In this document: positions 21,701-32,058 of the stretch, piece after piece
Layout of the letters: each line of letters begins with the position of its first letter
Position numbering within the stretch: the first letter of the stretch is position 1
NCBI GenBank assembly: GCA_963210315.1
Contig: OY723285.1
Location: forward strand, 1,054,001-1,118,000
Length of the DNA: 64,000 nt
Direction of reading: 5' to 3'
Source: Rhynchopus euleeides
Taxonomy: Eukaryota > Euglenozoa > Diplonemea > Diplonemida > Diplonemidae
Position numbers and translations under genes: made by a program
Notes under the pieces: model-generated
Databases searched by the model: none
Seen by the model: only the letters and a program-made list of their open reading frames with translations
Told to the model about the DNA's origin: nothing

Positions 21701-22559
21701 GTGCTGGAGCCGAGCCGGGTGGGATGATGTCCACCCCAAGAGGCACTTCCCAGAGGGGGGCTTTTTGGTAGTCCGCCCCCGCGCTGTCGACAGCTGCGTC
21801 GGAGGCGACGATCCCGGTGGGGCGTTTGACAAACCCCTGCAGCCAGAGCTCCGTAAAGAAGAGAAGGTCGACCCGGGTGACGTACCATGCGGGTGTGCCC
21901 CCTGCGACGATGCGGAGGCCCCCAAAGGCGTTGCCGCAGAAGCCGCATGTGGCGGAGACGAGAAAGGCTTCTCCAGGGAGAGCTCTTGTTATAACAGCGG
22001 CAGGGCAGCGCTCTCCAGATGATGACTCGAAGAAGATCTCAGAGGAGGAGGCACTCCCCGCAGCAGTTGAAGTTAAAATTCGAGCCGCAAGCTTGCATGC
22101 CGGGCGGAAAACCAGCGAGGTGCTCTGTGGGGCTGTAGGGTCAAACCACCCTCCTGTAATGCCTGATCCGAGCGATGGTATTATCCAGGTTTCGTAAGAT
22201 CCGGCGGTTACCTCCACCTCGACCTGCGCGGCGAACCACGGATCCCCCCCAGAGGCTTCGAATTGGAGAGAGGTGGCATCCCGCAGCATATAAGGGCAGC
22301 TGTTGGGCAGCACATCAACCTGCCCCTTCTTCGCCGGGGTGAATTTCGCCATCTCGCACCTCCCGCTGCTTCCGCCCTTAAAGAGGACCAGGGTGTGCTC
22401 CACACCCGACGCCTGTGTCGGCTGGGACCCTGTGGTCACCACAATATTCTCCCCCTTTGCAGAGATGGCGAAGGATGACACGGCTGTGAGGAGGATGTAA
22501 AAACAGACCGCAGGCGGCACGCCTGTGCCGCCTCTGAGGTCATCCCGTCTCAAGATCAT
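18777..22559 (-). CDS. Large multipass membrane protein with four-repeat ectodomain and Pro-Thr stalk (paralog 1)
   Basis: About 1260 residues from the ATG at 22557-22559, chosen because a signal peptide follows at once (CFYILLTAVSSFAIS). The outer part has four repeats of about 110-130 residues, each with a G-x-C ... C-x-F pair and a closing D-x-W strand. This pattern recalls PLAT/LH2-type sandwiches, but I could not confirm the family. Residues about 523-706 are a PPTPAPPTAA-type stalk encoded by imperfect 12-base units, probably O-glycosylated. About seven hydrophobic helices lie between 815 and 1082 and include the MRIPSAPLFIFMYLYQG motif shared with the paralog at 47287. A cytosolic tail of about 180 residues is rich in Ser and Glu. 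Likely a surface receptor or channel-like protein; ligand and activity are unknown. No intron is needed across the frame. Confidence 0.9.
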   Translation of the reverse strand: MILRRDDLRGGTGVPPAVCFYILLTAVSSFAISAKGENIVVTTGSQPTQASGVEHTLVLFKGGSSGRCEMAKFTPAKKGQVDVLPNSCPYMLRDATSLQFEASGGDPWFAAQVEVEVTAGSYETWIIPSLGSGITGGWFDPTAPQSTSLVFRPACKLAARILTSTAAGSASSSEIFFESSSGERCPAAVITRALPGEAFLVSATCGFCGNAFGGLRIVAGGTPAWYVTRVDLLFFTELWLQGFVKRPTGIVASDAAVDSAGADYQKAPLWEVPLGVDIIPPGSAPALPPLGSVRVTVGATPDSDTHEIVDFNRVSRDYRGCRAGIVGPADLGQVYELKDPCPFPVADTLLVQGNPRGTDPMQVARLEVLEAVFLFGAMHPIWTQWYVRAAGYRPDHWLEGGVPGRDPTEWYRMGRIVVEVEMGSLPEDRSLGTFTVTVVSRSKDSCSGVVVAPQGAVVLAVHSCQFEALDAASVVIDAGGGADSWSVAAVFKRVGLPRVQGMREEGVSGVAGGTLAGDGVSRLEWFFPEPTGAPETVAPPTPAPATAAPPTAGPPSGAPATGAPPTPVPPTAIPPTAAPPTEVPATGAPPTGAPPTPVPPTPPPPTVAPPTPTPPTPAAPTGAPPTAAPPTPAPPTAAPPTPGPPTPAPPTAAPATPSPPTPAPPTPSPPTPAPPTEIPETMPPLTPTPPTPAPPTALPASAIPAGEVVSPAPQATQRHTGVPETALPATRPPQVAAVAETPSPPTQLREVVQEREHVEQGASAAAVGAVVSTGTAAGSAMRLAVLGGACGAGIPSPLNPTGLEVDGSQALGTVLGNTAITLGFGLLCYILLQVAARGGAKALPMFFEGIDTQGFMRIPSAPLFIFMYLYQGLTLAGMSLVLQPKNGWHFAVGATCVVLCIAIPCMVLREVVSSVPRHAVYARATSRKRWLTSVMLGPGEWVNLSPKKMWVQRYASVLRSYRQGSAWFAFVEFSASFALSAVQSARPDTSTGCGHIKLTIGIIFTLLLALESALWPHARFRDAVLDVVALGLQASAMFFMAVGFYHDDPLDPAFRIASALLLCATVVLIFRTACDFATEFYIIVSRRRACLQLDVYRQREEGGLCAEGGDVVSCPPDLLVVEGGDVAWGAEDHGVVEELPSISINRSESEQSGMLTQTLPQQRGARTRGRNLPSLVREPHTSLVQMPSIEDINLVSIDSVSGGTPRSSRSAPYSPRLGQPLSALSSARLTPPSFSPSLAEIESPLLPRRASLSSQRGYVT
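20440..20990. repeat. Coding minisatellite for the Pro-Thr stalk
   Basis: Repeated GTCGGCGGCGC / GTCGGAGGCGC units keep the minus-strand frame as PPT plus small residues. The strict repeat leaves both strands open, giving spurious plus-strand glycine-rich frames. Confidence 0.85.
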
Positions 22560-25500
22560 GCCGGGGTGGGGGTGGGGGACACGAGAGGGTAGAGAGGAGT
22601 GATGATATGACGCAGAATAAATAGGGGGGGGGGGGAGAAGTGAAATAGAAGCCGAAGGAAGCACAAGGATGAGCTCCCTTCACTCGTTGTGCAGGTTGTG
22701 TCTGAAATCCAGTGTTTTTTCCAGAATAAATAGGGGGGAAGGGCGGGGGGGGGGGGGGGGGGGGAGGGATGAGGCGTAGATTGCAATCTATGTATGTCTC
22801 TATACTATCGCCTCCCCTCCCCTCCGGACACACACACACCCTCCAGATGTGGGTGCAATGCAGGCACACAGTGTGGGGTGGGGTGGGGTGGGGGTGGGGG
22901 ACACGTGTGTATGAGAATGGCGCAGTGCAGCGCCAGAAAGCAGGCTGTGGGAGGGGGGGGGGGGACACAGCAAGCTTTTGTTTTGATACGCGCCCCTTTG
23001 TGTTGCCTGCGATCTGCCAAAGGGTGGTGGTGGTGGTGGAGGAGGAGGAGGTGTGGCGATGTTGGTGACGGCTCATGCGGATATGATTGAGAATGGGCAA
23101 CGTGGCATCACGGCGGCTGAAGCGAGCCAGATTGGGGGAGGGGGGGTAGTGAAATCGAATTTGAAGGGAGCACAAGAATGATCACCCTTCACTCGGGGGA
23201 GGGGGGGGAGGGGGCACATCACCGACCTGTGGCTATAACACTCCTCCCCTTTGGGTCAAGTTGACAATGATTTCGCCACCGTCGCCGATTTGATAGATAG
23301 CCTTGCTCACACAGTGTGGTGCAGCCGAAAAGCCCCCAGATGAGGCCTTCCCCTTTCACCCGATGCGCATGTTGTGGTCTTGGGAGGGGGTCACATGGGA
23401 GGGCGGTTGCATCGAGGTTTTGTTTGCTATACCCCACGAAAGAAAAGCGCGTCATTTCCAGTCCCCCCCCCACCCCCCCACCCCCCCTGCCCCGTTCTCT
23501 ACTAATGTGGTTCATCTGTCTGCGGTGATGCTTCTACAAACTACAATGAACAAAACACCCTTTTGTTGCCTGCTGAAAGGGAATGAAGTGGTGTGGTAGA
23601 GCACGGGGTGGGTGGGGAAGTTTGGATGAACTGGATGGCACTTTCCCGCCTCAAACGGTGCCGTAAAAAAAACATCTGGCAGGGGGGGAAAACGCATGGG
23701 TCATTTGCGGGTCACAAACAAAAGATAACGAAGGTCCTTCCCGCAGGGGGAAAAACCTCGAACGCCTTGTTCGGCGGAGGGGGCGGAAGGTGTGGAGGAA
23801 AACAACAAAAAATACTGAGAACAGAGAACAGAAAGAAGATGTAACTGAACGCTACTGAGTGTGGAGGTGTGTTGTTGCACATTTTTTTGTGGAGATCTGT
23901 GTGTTGAGCGTCAAGGCGCAATCCCGTCGCGCCGGAGCCTCCGAGCCAGCCCCGGCGGAACTGCCGCAGCTGCCACCCCCCCCCCCCCCCCCGGTGCTGT
24001 GGGCAACAGGCCTGTCTGGGAAGATGCTTGAAGAGCAGGCTCTACCTGGCGAATGCCGGGTGATCACACAACATACCCAAGCAACCCGCTTGACCTGAAT
24101 CACCCCCGCAACGCCTGGTGTAGTTGCCGGCAGGCAGGCTATACGAACCAAGCCCACAGAACAGCCGCCAGGATTCACACCATGGCTTCATGCTGGTTTT
24201 GGCTGGCAAAAATGGGGCGGAGGAAGGGAAGGGGATATGAGTTGGGGAGGCAGGATGAGAGTGCACCAGAGGGCAGGAAGGATGCGAAGGCGAAGAAGAG
24301 AAGAAGAGAAGAAAGAAACGAAAAATCACGCGCCAACCCCACCCCACCCCCCCACACACACACACACCACGGCATCAAGGGAGCTCTGGTGGCGAGCGTT
24401 GGCATGATTCGCCGAAGCAGGCCCAGAAGGAACCACATTGATGCACTATTTCGGGTTGGGATCACAATACTCCCAGGCCACCGCACTGATGCCGCTGCCT
24501 GGCTCGCTCGCTCTCTCTCTCTCGCCCCCACCCGCAACCCCACCAGTCCGACACGCTGCTCCCCGCTGCCGCGTTGCCTCCCCATTGCACTGCGGGGGGC
24601 CTTCGCTCCGAGCCACTACAGTCCTTTGTGTGTCTCGTTGAAAGTCGGGGGGATTACAGCGCACGGCCCCCTGGTATCGCACAGAAAAATATCAATAAAC
24701 TATGAAGCCGGGTGCTTCTCAAGAGATGAGGGAGAAGGGGGGAGGGGGGAGGAGGGAGGTCAGCGAAGGCGGGTGCATCTTCGAACACAGAATATCCCTC
24801 CTTTGATCGCAAAGGTCGGTGAGGTCGGAAATCGTACTCCTTTCGCTTCATTATAGACACCCTGTCCAGCAACTGTGGGAGAACAGTTTGGTGTAATTGA
24901 CATCCCGTATTTCGTACTTCTTTCGTAAGGATTTTAGTGGTAGGGGTGTCGTTTTTTCCCCTGCTTTTTTGGCGGCTGGAGTGGCGTATCTTTTTCCCGG
25001 CGCGCTTCGCGCGCCGGGAAGAATGCACGCACTGATACACTCCGTGCAACTCAATGGCAGCCCACGCGCCCCCCGGCAACATACACCGTCCTGACAGAAC
25101 CCACCTTGCTCACACAATACCACGTAAATCATCAAAAGCAGCAGCATGTTGGGGAAGGGGGCCTGGGCTCGCCCCCGACGCGGAGCGGGACGACCGCCAC
25201 CGCCAAGCCACGGCCCGCCGACCCGCGTACTGCAGCACACCAATCAACAAGACCGCCACAGGTGAGCAACAAAGTCACCATTCGCCTCGGCTGATCACGT
25301 GGATCATGTTGGCGTGTGGAATAAAGATGGTGTTGCAAGGGGATTACGAACCTGGCGTGTTTAGTAGTGACCGTCTGAGGCCAACTCTGGCACTGCTCGC
25401 TGACCTGATATCTGTTCCAAGGCTGCTTGGGGCAAGATCAGCGATTCTGTTCATTTCCTTCTACGGGCTCTGAGAACAAAGAACATGAACAACAACAATT

Positions 25501-25568
25501 CTGATCAACAAACCACGCACTGGGCACCAGGCTGGTTGCTGTGCTGGCGGAACGGACTGACGTGACTT
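22560..25568. other. Intergenic DNA upstream of paralog 1
   Basis: It holds two copies of the GAAATAGAAG...CCCTTCACTCG motif (22642-22688, in the presumed 5' leader, and 23151-23195), long G runs (22743-22763), C runs (23465-23490, 23975-23992), CT and CA simple repeats, and a perfect GC hairpin (24994-25020). A TTCGTACTTCTTTCGTA phrase at 24910 recurs near 27200 and 33790. No gene is supported. Confidence 0.4.
24994..25020. repeat. Perfect GC hairpin with TTC loop
   Basis: TTCCCGGCGCGC and its complement enclose a three-base TTC loop. It is of the same style as the hairpins in hAT family III and at 58415-58469. Confidence 0.75.
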
Positions 25569-26075
25569 CTAGGCCTGTGGCATCAGGAAGTCGAGGAGTG
25601 TTGCCACCGCACTGTCCGTGGCGCTCGGCGCTGCGGGAGGGGTCTCCAACAAGGCGCCTCTTTGCGAGGGGATTGAGCTGGCTGCCTTAGCAGCCGGCTT
25701 CTTGGCAGGCTTCTTTGCTGCAGGCTTGGGCCTCCACAGGTTGGAAGGCCTTGCTGACTTGAGGAGGGTCTTCACCTTGTCGGTGCCATGCTTAAGAGCG
25801 GCTTCAGCACCTTCGCACCTTATTTTGAAAACAAGGCAGCTGCCTTGTTTTCAAAACAAAGTGCGAAGGTGCCACAAACATTGCCTCATGGCTTCGTCCA
25901 GAGGCAGTGTCTCCGTTGCCTCCAGTAAGTTGCCCCACAGAACATGGAGCAGAGGGCGCTTCATCTTGTAGCCGGCCTCCCTCACAGCTGCCTCCACCCC
26001 GCCATCGTGAGCTCCTGCGGTAAGGCTCATTTGAAACACGCCGGTCTGTGCAGCAACTTGTCGTTGAAACCTGAA
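25569..26075 (-). pseudogene. Small Lys/Ala/Pro-rich gene interrupted by a 64-bp palindrome
   Basis: Read on the minus strand, a conserved-looking segment (VEAAVREAGYKMKRPLLHV ... EAMRQCLWHL) runs to about 25872. After the palindrome a second segment continues as AEAALKHGTDKVKTLLKSA and ends in a histone-H1-like KPAAKKPAKKPAAKAAS tail, then DFLMPQA and a stop at 25569. The palindrome adds an in-frame TGA and shifts frame, so the gene is broken unless the palindrome is spliced out. No initiator ATG is evident upstream; a TTTCAG acceptor near 26075 could begin this exon. The function is unknown; a basic nuclear protein is a guess from composition. Confidence 0.4.
25808..25871. repeat. 64-bp near-perfect palindrome (mini-foldback)
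   Basis: CACCTTCGCAC ... GTGCGAAGGTG with GAAAACAAGGCAGCTGCC at the centre; the arms differ at two positions. It lies inside an otherwise coding stretch and is likely a tiny foldback insertion. Confidence 0.75.
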
Positions 26076-28192
26076 ATGTGAGCCCGGGTATTTTCTTCAC
26101 CAGTTTCGGTAGCTATACTTAGGGATGTTGTTAGAACTGATCTGCTGGGTGTGTCATGTGTCGTATGTATGTGGATGCCGAAGTGGGAGCAAGGCGATCT
26201 TGTGAGGTGATATCAACGGGACATGACTCGTCTCTTTGCTGCATCGCATCCTGGGCTTGTTGGGTCACCTCAAACATTGAAAGCACACCCCCCCCCCCCA
26301 AAAAAAAGTGCCACCAAAATAAAAAACGACTCCCTACCAAGTATGAAGCTAAATGTGGAGTCCAAGTCCCGATTCAGGATTGCAATTTTTTTCTCTTAGG
26401 GTTTTTGCAGGGAGGGAATTATACTTTTCTCCTTGGGTTTTTTAGGTGGAATTTTTTCCCCACAGGTTTTTCTGGGTGAAGTTTTTCGGGGGCAGGTGGT
26501 ATTCTAGTGGGGGATGAGGATGAATCCTCCGGACACCCGCCCCTATTTCGGTTTTTCCAGCCAAAACCCGGCGTTGTTCCCCGGTCAGGATCAGGCGTTC
26601 ACTACCGTGGCCTCCGGCGGCTGGGGGGGCTCCGCCCCCCAGACCCCCCTGTATCACTAGGCTGGAGCGTGTGCCTGTCTTGTAGCCAAGTCCTTTGGGT
26701 TCACATCAGCGAATGGGACCCAGACCACTCTCCGTAGCCTCAGGAGGACGCAGCCAACTCACACAGAATCTGTACGCCCGCAACTCCCACGCGCTCCCAC
26801 TACGGCGCAAGGAACAGATACTCACTACCGTGGCCTCCGGCGGCTGGGGGGCTCCGCCCCCCAGACCCCCCTGTATGTCGAGCAACCAAATCCTTGAGCT
26901 TGTGCCGCTGGGGCATAGGAAGGGGTCGTTGCAATAGCGCCCCGAAAACCCATTTTTGGCTCTCCTTGCCTGGCATGTTGCTGTTGTGTTGCCACTATCT
27001 CTCATCACACAGGGCGTCCAATACCCACACACCACACTCACACTGGTTGTGTGGTGGGGATGGGGGGATTTTCTTGCCCGCGAGGGATTGCGCGCCAGTT
27101 CCCCCCCTAAAAAACCCTTGGAGAAAAAGTGGAATCCCGACCCCTTTTTGGACCCAAAAAGGCCAAAGTCCCAGGCATACTTGCTCCCTACCCCGTATTT
27201 CGTAGTTCTTTCGTACGGTATGTACGGGATTTCAGGTACACCACAGTTCCGGACTACTTTTTTTTGTTGAGCGCACAAAAAAAAATCACCTCGGTTTGGG
27301 CTGCCACCGGACTGGCAAAAAACAATGACAGCAATAACGAAAGGGAAGAAATGAGCTCAAACTCGATGTGGCATTTAGCAATGTGGCGCGGCTTGAGTCC
27401 CTCCCCCTCCATACCCGCCTCCCCCCGAATTGCTACGCCACACGGCAGCAGCCAGGAGCAACAAGGGGGTCCAAATTAATCTGGATCATTTCTTTTTTGC
27501 GCGATGCAGGCTTTGTATCATTCCTGCACCACCACCACCACCACCACCCGCACAGCTTCTGAATCAGTGGAATGCACACCCACTCCGCCGTGAGGGGTGG
27601 GTATGCACCAAATCCCAATGGACAGTCCTGATGGTTCAGGCTTCGCGGGGGCAGGGTGGGAACCCCGCACATCTCATGGAGTCGCCCTGTGCGGCAAGTA
27701 TAAAGGACAGCCATTGATTCGTTGTCACACACACAAATAAAAAAATAACAATCGGTGCAGCTGGCACCCCTGAAGAGACGTGTAGATTGGCATAGTTCTG
27801 ACGCAGGTCTCTGATATGAGAGGCACCGTGTTGCTTCCTCAGCTCTGGTTTGACGATGACAGCGCAAACCCTGGGCCATTCGGCTGGCTGGCTGTTCGCT
27901 GTTTTGTGGGCTGTTCGTGTGGGGCCTGGTTTGGCTGGTTGTCCGGGGGCATTCCTGATCCCCCAGCACGACTTGGTGTGTTGTGGCGGGTCAAATTGTG
28001 ATTGCCCTCTCCGTCCCCCCACTGTAACCCTGTTTATGCTGAACACTTGCATGCGAGCGTGCTGCTGTCATCACAGCAAAACAGAAAAGTGATCTGCACT
28101 GTAATGCACGCATCCTGTCCCGACAACTGTTTGGTGGGGGACACCGTCCGATGCAGGAATTCAAAAGATCACGCAAAGAAAAACTTTAATAT
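26076..28192. other. Intergenic repeats with hairpin pair 4
   Basis: 26493-26570 is the inverted end of a hAT-like element related to 17002-17694 (CAGGTGGTATTCTAGTGGG). Hairpin modules are at 26603-26648 and 26826-26871. 27190-27240 carries TTTCGTAGTTCTTTCGTACGG, shared with 24.9 and 33.8 kb. A CAC triplet run is at 27527-27549. No gene is supported. Confidence 0.4.
26603..26871 (+). repeat. GC hairpin module, pair 4
   Basis: Two modules 223 bp apart. The first has one extra G in the stem, and the spacer contains CAGAATCTGTACGCCC as in the hAT copies at 43.7 and 60.3 kb. Confidence 0.85.
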
Positions 28193-28345
28193 TTATCGGA
28201 GAAGATCGGGGAAGAACCGGTGCTGTGTCACAGAGAGACAATCACACATGACGTTGGCCGGAGTAAGCTGGAGTAAACGCCGTGTCGCCTCCAGCACCCC
28301 GTTGTGTTCTCTCGCTTCAACCGCCATGGCACATGCCATGGATTG
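28193..28345 (-). CDS. Possible exon, unknown protein
   Basis: From an ATG at 28345 the minus strand reads MACAMAVEAREHNGVLEATR and on to a stop at 28193, with balanced amino-acid use unlike its neighbours. A longer frame continues upstream to 28711 but passes through a C run and is Cys-rich, so only this part is plausible. No family is recognised. Confidence 0.25.
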   Translation of the reverse strand, partial: QSMACAMAVEAREHNGVLEATRRLLQLTPANVMCDCLSVTQHRFFPDLLR

Positions 28346-28749
28346 GGGGCTGGGGGTTCGCAGCAGAATTTTCATCGAAAAAACACACGTTGCACACAAA
28401 CATTTCTGTTGCAACATGAAGCGCACAGATCGCCTGCTTTCAGTGCGATATGCATTGCATATATATACAGGCTCGAAGGACTCGCATCTCCAACAAAAAA
28501 ACCCGCAAAACTGGCAGACTTCAAGCAAACAAAGCGTGCGCGGGGGGGGGACAGGGTCGCTATATCTGGGCGAACAACCCTCACACATGTCTTGACTGAC
28601 GAAGGTTGCCGCGTCTGCGAAACAGTCTTTGGCAAACAAATGCAAGGCAACGTATGTGTTTTTGTCACCCCGACCCCCCCCCCCCCTATGGCTGACGAGC
28701 TGAAACGTCACTTTTCACGCAAATATCGTTAACGGTGTGGGGCTGAATG

Positions 28750-29896
28750 CACGCCACGTTTTCATTGGGGTATTTTCTTTCTTGTTTCCTTCACCCCCCT
28801 CTCCCCACCGGGTGGCGGGGGGGAGTGACGGGTAAGGGGGGGAAGTAGGCAAGGAGGGCACGCCTGGCCTGGGGCGAGGGCAGGTTGCACATAGACTATC
28901 GTGAACAATGGGATCGACTGGTTTCTTTCTTATTTTCTTTCTTCTTCGATTCTTTCGGAAGAAGTGTCATAGAGAGGGAGGGAGGGAGACAACAGTCTCG
29001 CGTATGCAGCAGTACACGCGGCGAGGGCAAAGAAAAAAAACAAACAAAGGCTTCGAGGTCACCTACCTGCCTACAGCAACCCACTCCGAGGCCATCGCAT
29101 GAGGAAAAATCACCAGGCAGTACTTCGACAAGACGTCTCGGAGTTGCAACGCGGTGCGGGGTGGGTGGGGGCGCCTTCACCGAGTGGCAAAGGGCCCGGG
29201 TTCTGTTTGTGGCACGAGCGGCAGTGTGATGTAGCCCCTGTGAAGGGCGTTGCTGAGAAGAAGCGGTTTTGTGCTGCTCTCTCAGAACACACTGTGCGCC
29301 GCTACGCTCCCACTGACTCTTTCGCTGTGGGTGGGGAACTTCTTGGATGGTTTGAAATATTTTTTTTGGCCATGATTCTGCTTCCCCTTGGCCGGGAACT
29401 CTTTACGTGGCCGTGATTCTGGCAGCCCGCACGCCCCCCACCCCCGCGCCCCACCCACCCACCCTCGGAACGAGGCTGCCCATCCCATTCTGCTTCACCT
29501 CGGCGACGGCAGCGAATCAGAAGAAACCCCCAGAGATGCCCCTCGGGGAAGGCGATACGGGTGCAGAGCGTGGGCGTACGGCATGCGGATTCTTCTTCTC
29601 CGACCCCCCCCCCCCCCGAGCACGCAACACCGTGCCGCTGGGAGGGAGCAACTCACATAACATACTTTGCAGATGAAGGGCAACCCCCCCTCTCACACAC
29701 TGGGTGAAGGTCGAGAGGGGCCAGCCAGAGCGGGTTTGGCATGAGGGCCGAGTGTTCAATAAGTTGGCATGAGATGACGGCAGGGCAGGGCAGGGCAGGG
29801 GTGTAGGTGGCTGGGGTGGGGGTGGGGGAAGGCGGGGGTAACCATGGGGATGGTGTTCTGGTGTTCTTTATATATGCAGCACAGGGGGGGGGGGGG
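28750..29896. other. Intergenic DNA with a repeated coding fragment
   Basis: 29200-29330 is the Cys/His-coding fragment listed separately. The rest contains simple GA- and C-rich sequence (C run at 29607-29618) and GGCAGG repeats (29780-29800). No other gene is supported. Confidence 0.4.
29200..29330 (+). pseudogene. Cys/His-motif coding fragment, copy 1
   Basis: The plus strand reads HERQCDVAPVKGVAEKKRFC then AALSEHTVRRYAPTDSFAVG. The match at 51925-52062 has several silent third-position differences (for example GATGTAGCC against GACGTGGCC), so the sequence was under coding selection. The C/H/P/G spacing faintly resembles EsV-1-7-type Cys-His repeats, but the match is loose. No start, stop or neighbouring exon is evident. 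Confidence 0.4.
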
Positions 29897-30532
29897 TAGG
29901 GGGGGTCGAAAGCCCCGTTTTTTTGTCCCAAAATGGTGTTTTTCGACATAGCAGCCGCGGCCCTCTATTTGACCTTCTGACCCCCCAGAACCCCCTATAC
30001 CCCGGTTTTTGGGCCCTATGAGTCCGATTTTCGGGCTCCCGAGCCCCGGAAAGTCGATTTTTGATGATGTCAATTTTTCCGTTCCCTATACTGCACCTCC
30101 GGGTCATGGCACGGACGCCTGCCACGGGCAGATAGTAAAACACTCTCATCCTGGGACGTCCGAGCGCACACCATCCTGCGGCTGTGATTTTCTGATGCAA
30201 CCGCTCATCCGCGCCACAAACAACGTCGTATCCCAACGATTCGGACAGTGAGAAGATGTCATCGAATACTGCCATCTGACACAGTCGTTGGGTGGCCTGC
30301 TGTTGAACTCGGAGCTGCCAGGAACAGGGAGGATGTCATCATAGCCGACAGTGATGTATTAGTGTTGATGCCCTCATGAGAATGCTCTCTTAGAATGCAA
30401 GGCAGGTAAACTGTCCCGACTAAACACTTGCCACTGCTGCCGTTATCTGCGAAGCATTTCTCCTGTGGATGCAGACAGTCAAGGGAGGTGAAGAGCGAAG
30501 CGAGTACCCAGCTGCAACGCAGAGCCCGAGCT

Positions 30533-30796
30533 TATCATCAAGGTTCTCTTCTGGGCGCTCAAGACCAGGGTCCTGTGGGACCTGGTCTCAGAACAGTGTC
30601 CGGGTATTTATGCTGCACACGCCTTATGGAAGGACGAGTGCGCAGAACTGGCTAAAGACGCTGCGAAGGATATGCTCGGGACATGCAAGCGTCCTCCGTA
30701 CGATGAGGCGAGAAAGGGGATCAAGGAATCACACAGTGCAACTCTCGCAACAACCATTTCACAGAAGAAGTGCGCGGGCTTCGAATGCACGTCCTG
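30533..30796 (+). pseudogene. Exon-like fragment inside the foldback element
   Basis: After a possible acceptor (CAACGCAG) the plus strand reads ELIIKVLFWALKTRVLWDLV, then SEQCPGIYAAHALWKDECAE and on to a stop at 30796. Composition and length suggest a genuine captured exon. I do not recognise the family. Confidence 0.35.
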
Positions 30797-30989
30797 AATA
30801 ATCAGAAAGTCATTGCACGCCTTGCTCAGCAAGCCATGAGCAAGTCGTGAGGGTTGGTTCGCAAACCCCCCTCCCGACAGAGGAGACCTTTCAACTTACA
30901 AAGAGTTCGTTGGCCAGACCAGCATCTCAGTGTCGGAGCAGTGGCCAGTTGTGCCGCCTGTCCCTTGCAGCCAAGCACCGCACACTGTG

Positions 30990-31152
30990 CAAGTTGATGA
31001 CGGTTCCCACTCTGCATCAGTATGCATCTTTGCACGATCTGGCAGTGTATACAGAGAAGGAGATGGTGGCTGCCCGCATCAACAGTTTGGTGCGACGCTG
31101 GAGTGGGAAGAGGGTCGAAAGATGCAGGATTGGCACCTATGGAGGGTCTTGA
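30990..31152 (+). pseudogene. Second exon-like fragment inside the foldback element
   Basis: A good acceptor (CCCTTGCAG near 30970) is followed by TLCKLMTVPTLHQYASLHDL, then AVYTEKEMVAARINSLVRRW and a stop at 31152. With the previous fragment it suggests a multi-exon gene piece carried between the arms. Confidence 0.35.
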
Positions 31153-31322
31153 TGACGCAGGGGAGGAAGGGGTGGAGGAGGTCGAGGAAGTGGGCCTGCA
31201 CATGGGCTGATAGTGGACTGGCGAAGCTGTGCGTAACCCTGAGGTGCAGTATAGGGAACAAAATTTTGACATCATCAAAAATCGACTTTCCGGGGCTCGG
31301 GAGCCCGAAAATCGGACTCCTA

Positions 31323-31945
31323 CTGGGGGGGGGGCTAAATAGAAGACCCCCCCCCTTCTAATAGGCGTATAAACGCTTTTTTTGGGGGGTTTTCAAAAAC
31401 CCAAAATTTTGGGCAATTTTTGCAGTGGGTGGCCAAATACAAGGGGGTGGCCGAATACAAGGGGGGGGGTCTTGTATTCGGCGGTCCGTGATTTTTCCAA
31501 ATTTTGGTGAATTTTGCTCCAGGTGACCTCGTGGAATCGCGATTTTCGCCTTCCATTGCACTATTCGGAATCCGTGCGGATCGTAGTGGGGTCATTTTGT
31601 GGGTGGAGGTGCCAAGTTTCACTCGTGAAATGTGGGCCTTATTTGGCTCCTGACAATGGGAGGATATTCCCAGGAGTCAGCCACCTGTGAGGACCCCCAC
31701 ACTGGTGTCCAAAACCCTGTTCTTTTGAATGTTTGGATTCCGTGCGGATCGCAGTGGGGTCATTTTGACCATGGGGTGCCTGTTAGGACTGGAAAAACAG
31801 GCGTAAATTTGAAAATTGGCCAAAATTCACGGACCGCCGAATACAAGACCCCCCCCCCTTGTATTCGGCCTAAAATTTTATGGATTTCGAATTTCCAGAC
31901 CCCCCCCTTCTATTCGGCCACCCCCTTCTATTTAGCCCCCCCCAG
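31323..31945. mobile_element. TA-flanked element (CTAAATAGAAG ends), copy 1
   Basis: The ends CTGGGGGGGGGCTAAATAG and its complement are flanked by TA (31321-31322 and 31946-31947). The uninserted site is preserved in the left arm of the foldback element (GGGCCCTATGAGTCC at about 30010), which proves a TA duplication as in Tc1/mariner-type insertion. The interior has GAATACAAG runs of G and two TGACCCCAC...GATCCGCACGGA blocks in inverted orientation. There is no coding gene. Confidence 0.85.
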
Positions 31946-32058
31946 TAGGGCCCAAAAACCGGGGTATAGGGGGTTCTGGGGGGTCAGAAGGTCAAATAGA
32001 GGGCCGCGGCTGCTATGTCGAAAAACACCATTTTGGGACAGGCTTTCGACCCGCCCTA

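Larger units (their letters stand above)
29899..32056. mobile_element. Large foldback element with GGGGGGGTCGAAAG ends
   Basis: Inverted arms of about 205 bp (29899-30105 and 31236-32056 after removal of an inserted element) carry the phrases CATAGCAGCCGCGGCCCTC and CCCCGGAAAGTCGATTT. TA flanks both ends (29897-29898, 32057-32058), beyond which are long G runs. The interior (30106-31235) has exon-like pieces. The arms match closely, so the element is young. The superfamily is unresolved. Confidence 0.75.
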
